Positions 63,719 to 64,000 of a stretch of DNA of 64,000 bases are shown here, one piece after another. Origin of the DNA: Diprion similis. Taxonomy: Eukaryota; Arthropoda; Insecta; Hymenoptera; Diprionidae. A model generated the notes under the pieces. It ran no database searches. It worked only from the letters and a program-made list of their open reading frames with translations, and was not told where the DNA came from. Numbering within the stretch: position 1 is the first letter of the stretch; each line of letters begins with the position of its first letter. Location: NCBI RefSeq assembly GCF_021155765.1, contig NC_060105.1, positions 6,608,501-6,672,500 of the forward strand, in the 5' to 3' direction. Both the position numbers and the translations under genes were made by a program.

Positions 63719-64000
63719 TTTTATATGCACGAGGAATAGCGGCGGTGAGGATAGTTCAGCGGTTTTTTTTTTTATACTCGTCTTTTCCGTGTTTATTTTT
63801 TATTTTATTTTTTTTTCTCATTTATTTTCTCTTTCAAATTCTCATCACTTTTCTCGAATGGGATCGCATTAAGGATTGCGTGGTTAGGCAAAATCTTCAT
63901 GCGGTACGCCCTCTCCAGCCCAGCTCAACCGCGAGCGATGGGTAATCGAGATTTACAAAAAGAAGAAAAAAAAAACTATTAAAAAAAATAACAATAAAAA

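Larger units (their letters stand above)
62195..64000. other. AT-rich right edge, simple repeats only
   Basis: I see no coding exon. Contents are CAT/ATC units (62252-62310), a poly-A run (62437-62458), A and T homopolymers near 62740 and 62830, and TA tracts (63201-63231 and 63249-63288). A GA tract follows at 63673-63718. Confidence 0.7.

Overview
This window reads as nuclear DNA of an insect. Coding sequence is split into short exons by mostly compact GT-AG introns. Intergenic DNA is AT-rich and full of microsatellites, and the recognisable genes are standard arthropod ones. A holometabolous, possibly hymenopteran, source is my guess; the sequence does not prove it. No ribosomal RNA, tRNA, CRISPR array or intact transposon was recognised by eye.

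Layout from left to right. (1) 3718-5385, + strand: the orphan nuclear receptor tailless. Its DNA-binding and ligand-binding exons are complete, but the very short first coding exon is unresolved. (2) About 5.4-13.9 kb: non-coding, with a long (TA)n tract and a diverged inverted repeat. (3) 13.9-22.3 kb, - strand: three related genes for small secreted Gln/Pro-rich proteins that share an 'RPYxxVPxxIKQLLQFQ...IPYxNAIPE' type motif. I rebuilt all three by hand: 166, 652 and 261 residues, each with a signal peptide split by an intron after a 3-5 residue first exon. The middle gene carries 36-bp repeats plus four duplicated phase-2 exons. Each of those exons contains an R-x-K-R proprotein-convertase site, so the product looks like a polyprotein precursor. 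(4) 28.7-31.6 kb, + strand: a nine-exon amidase-signature enzyme of the fatty-acid amide hydrolase 2 type (525 aa). (5) 33.3-40.3 kb, - strand: complete unconventional myosin VI (jaguar), 19 coding exons and 1247 aa, including a 48-nt cassette exon in the tail. (6) 40.3-51.5 kb: mostly non-coding. (7) 51.5-56.5 kb, - strand: the 3' twelve exons of a gene for a membrane-anchored protein made of tandem thioredoxin-fold modules, with its 5' end not found. The last intron holds two adjacent foldback elements. Two further - strand exons (54631-54770 and 61826-62178) have splice phases that would fit alternative terminal exons of the same gene. (8) 56.5-64 kb: very AT-rich, microsatellite-dense DNA, probably long UTR and intron sequence.

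These genes do not form one pathway. The secreted-protein cluster is a local tandem duplication. The FAAH-like and myosin VI genes are convergent and tail to tail. The two most unusual systems are the furin-site polyprotein of the secreted cluster and the multi-thioredoxin membrane protein, whose first and last visible modules have lost their cysteines.
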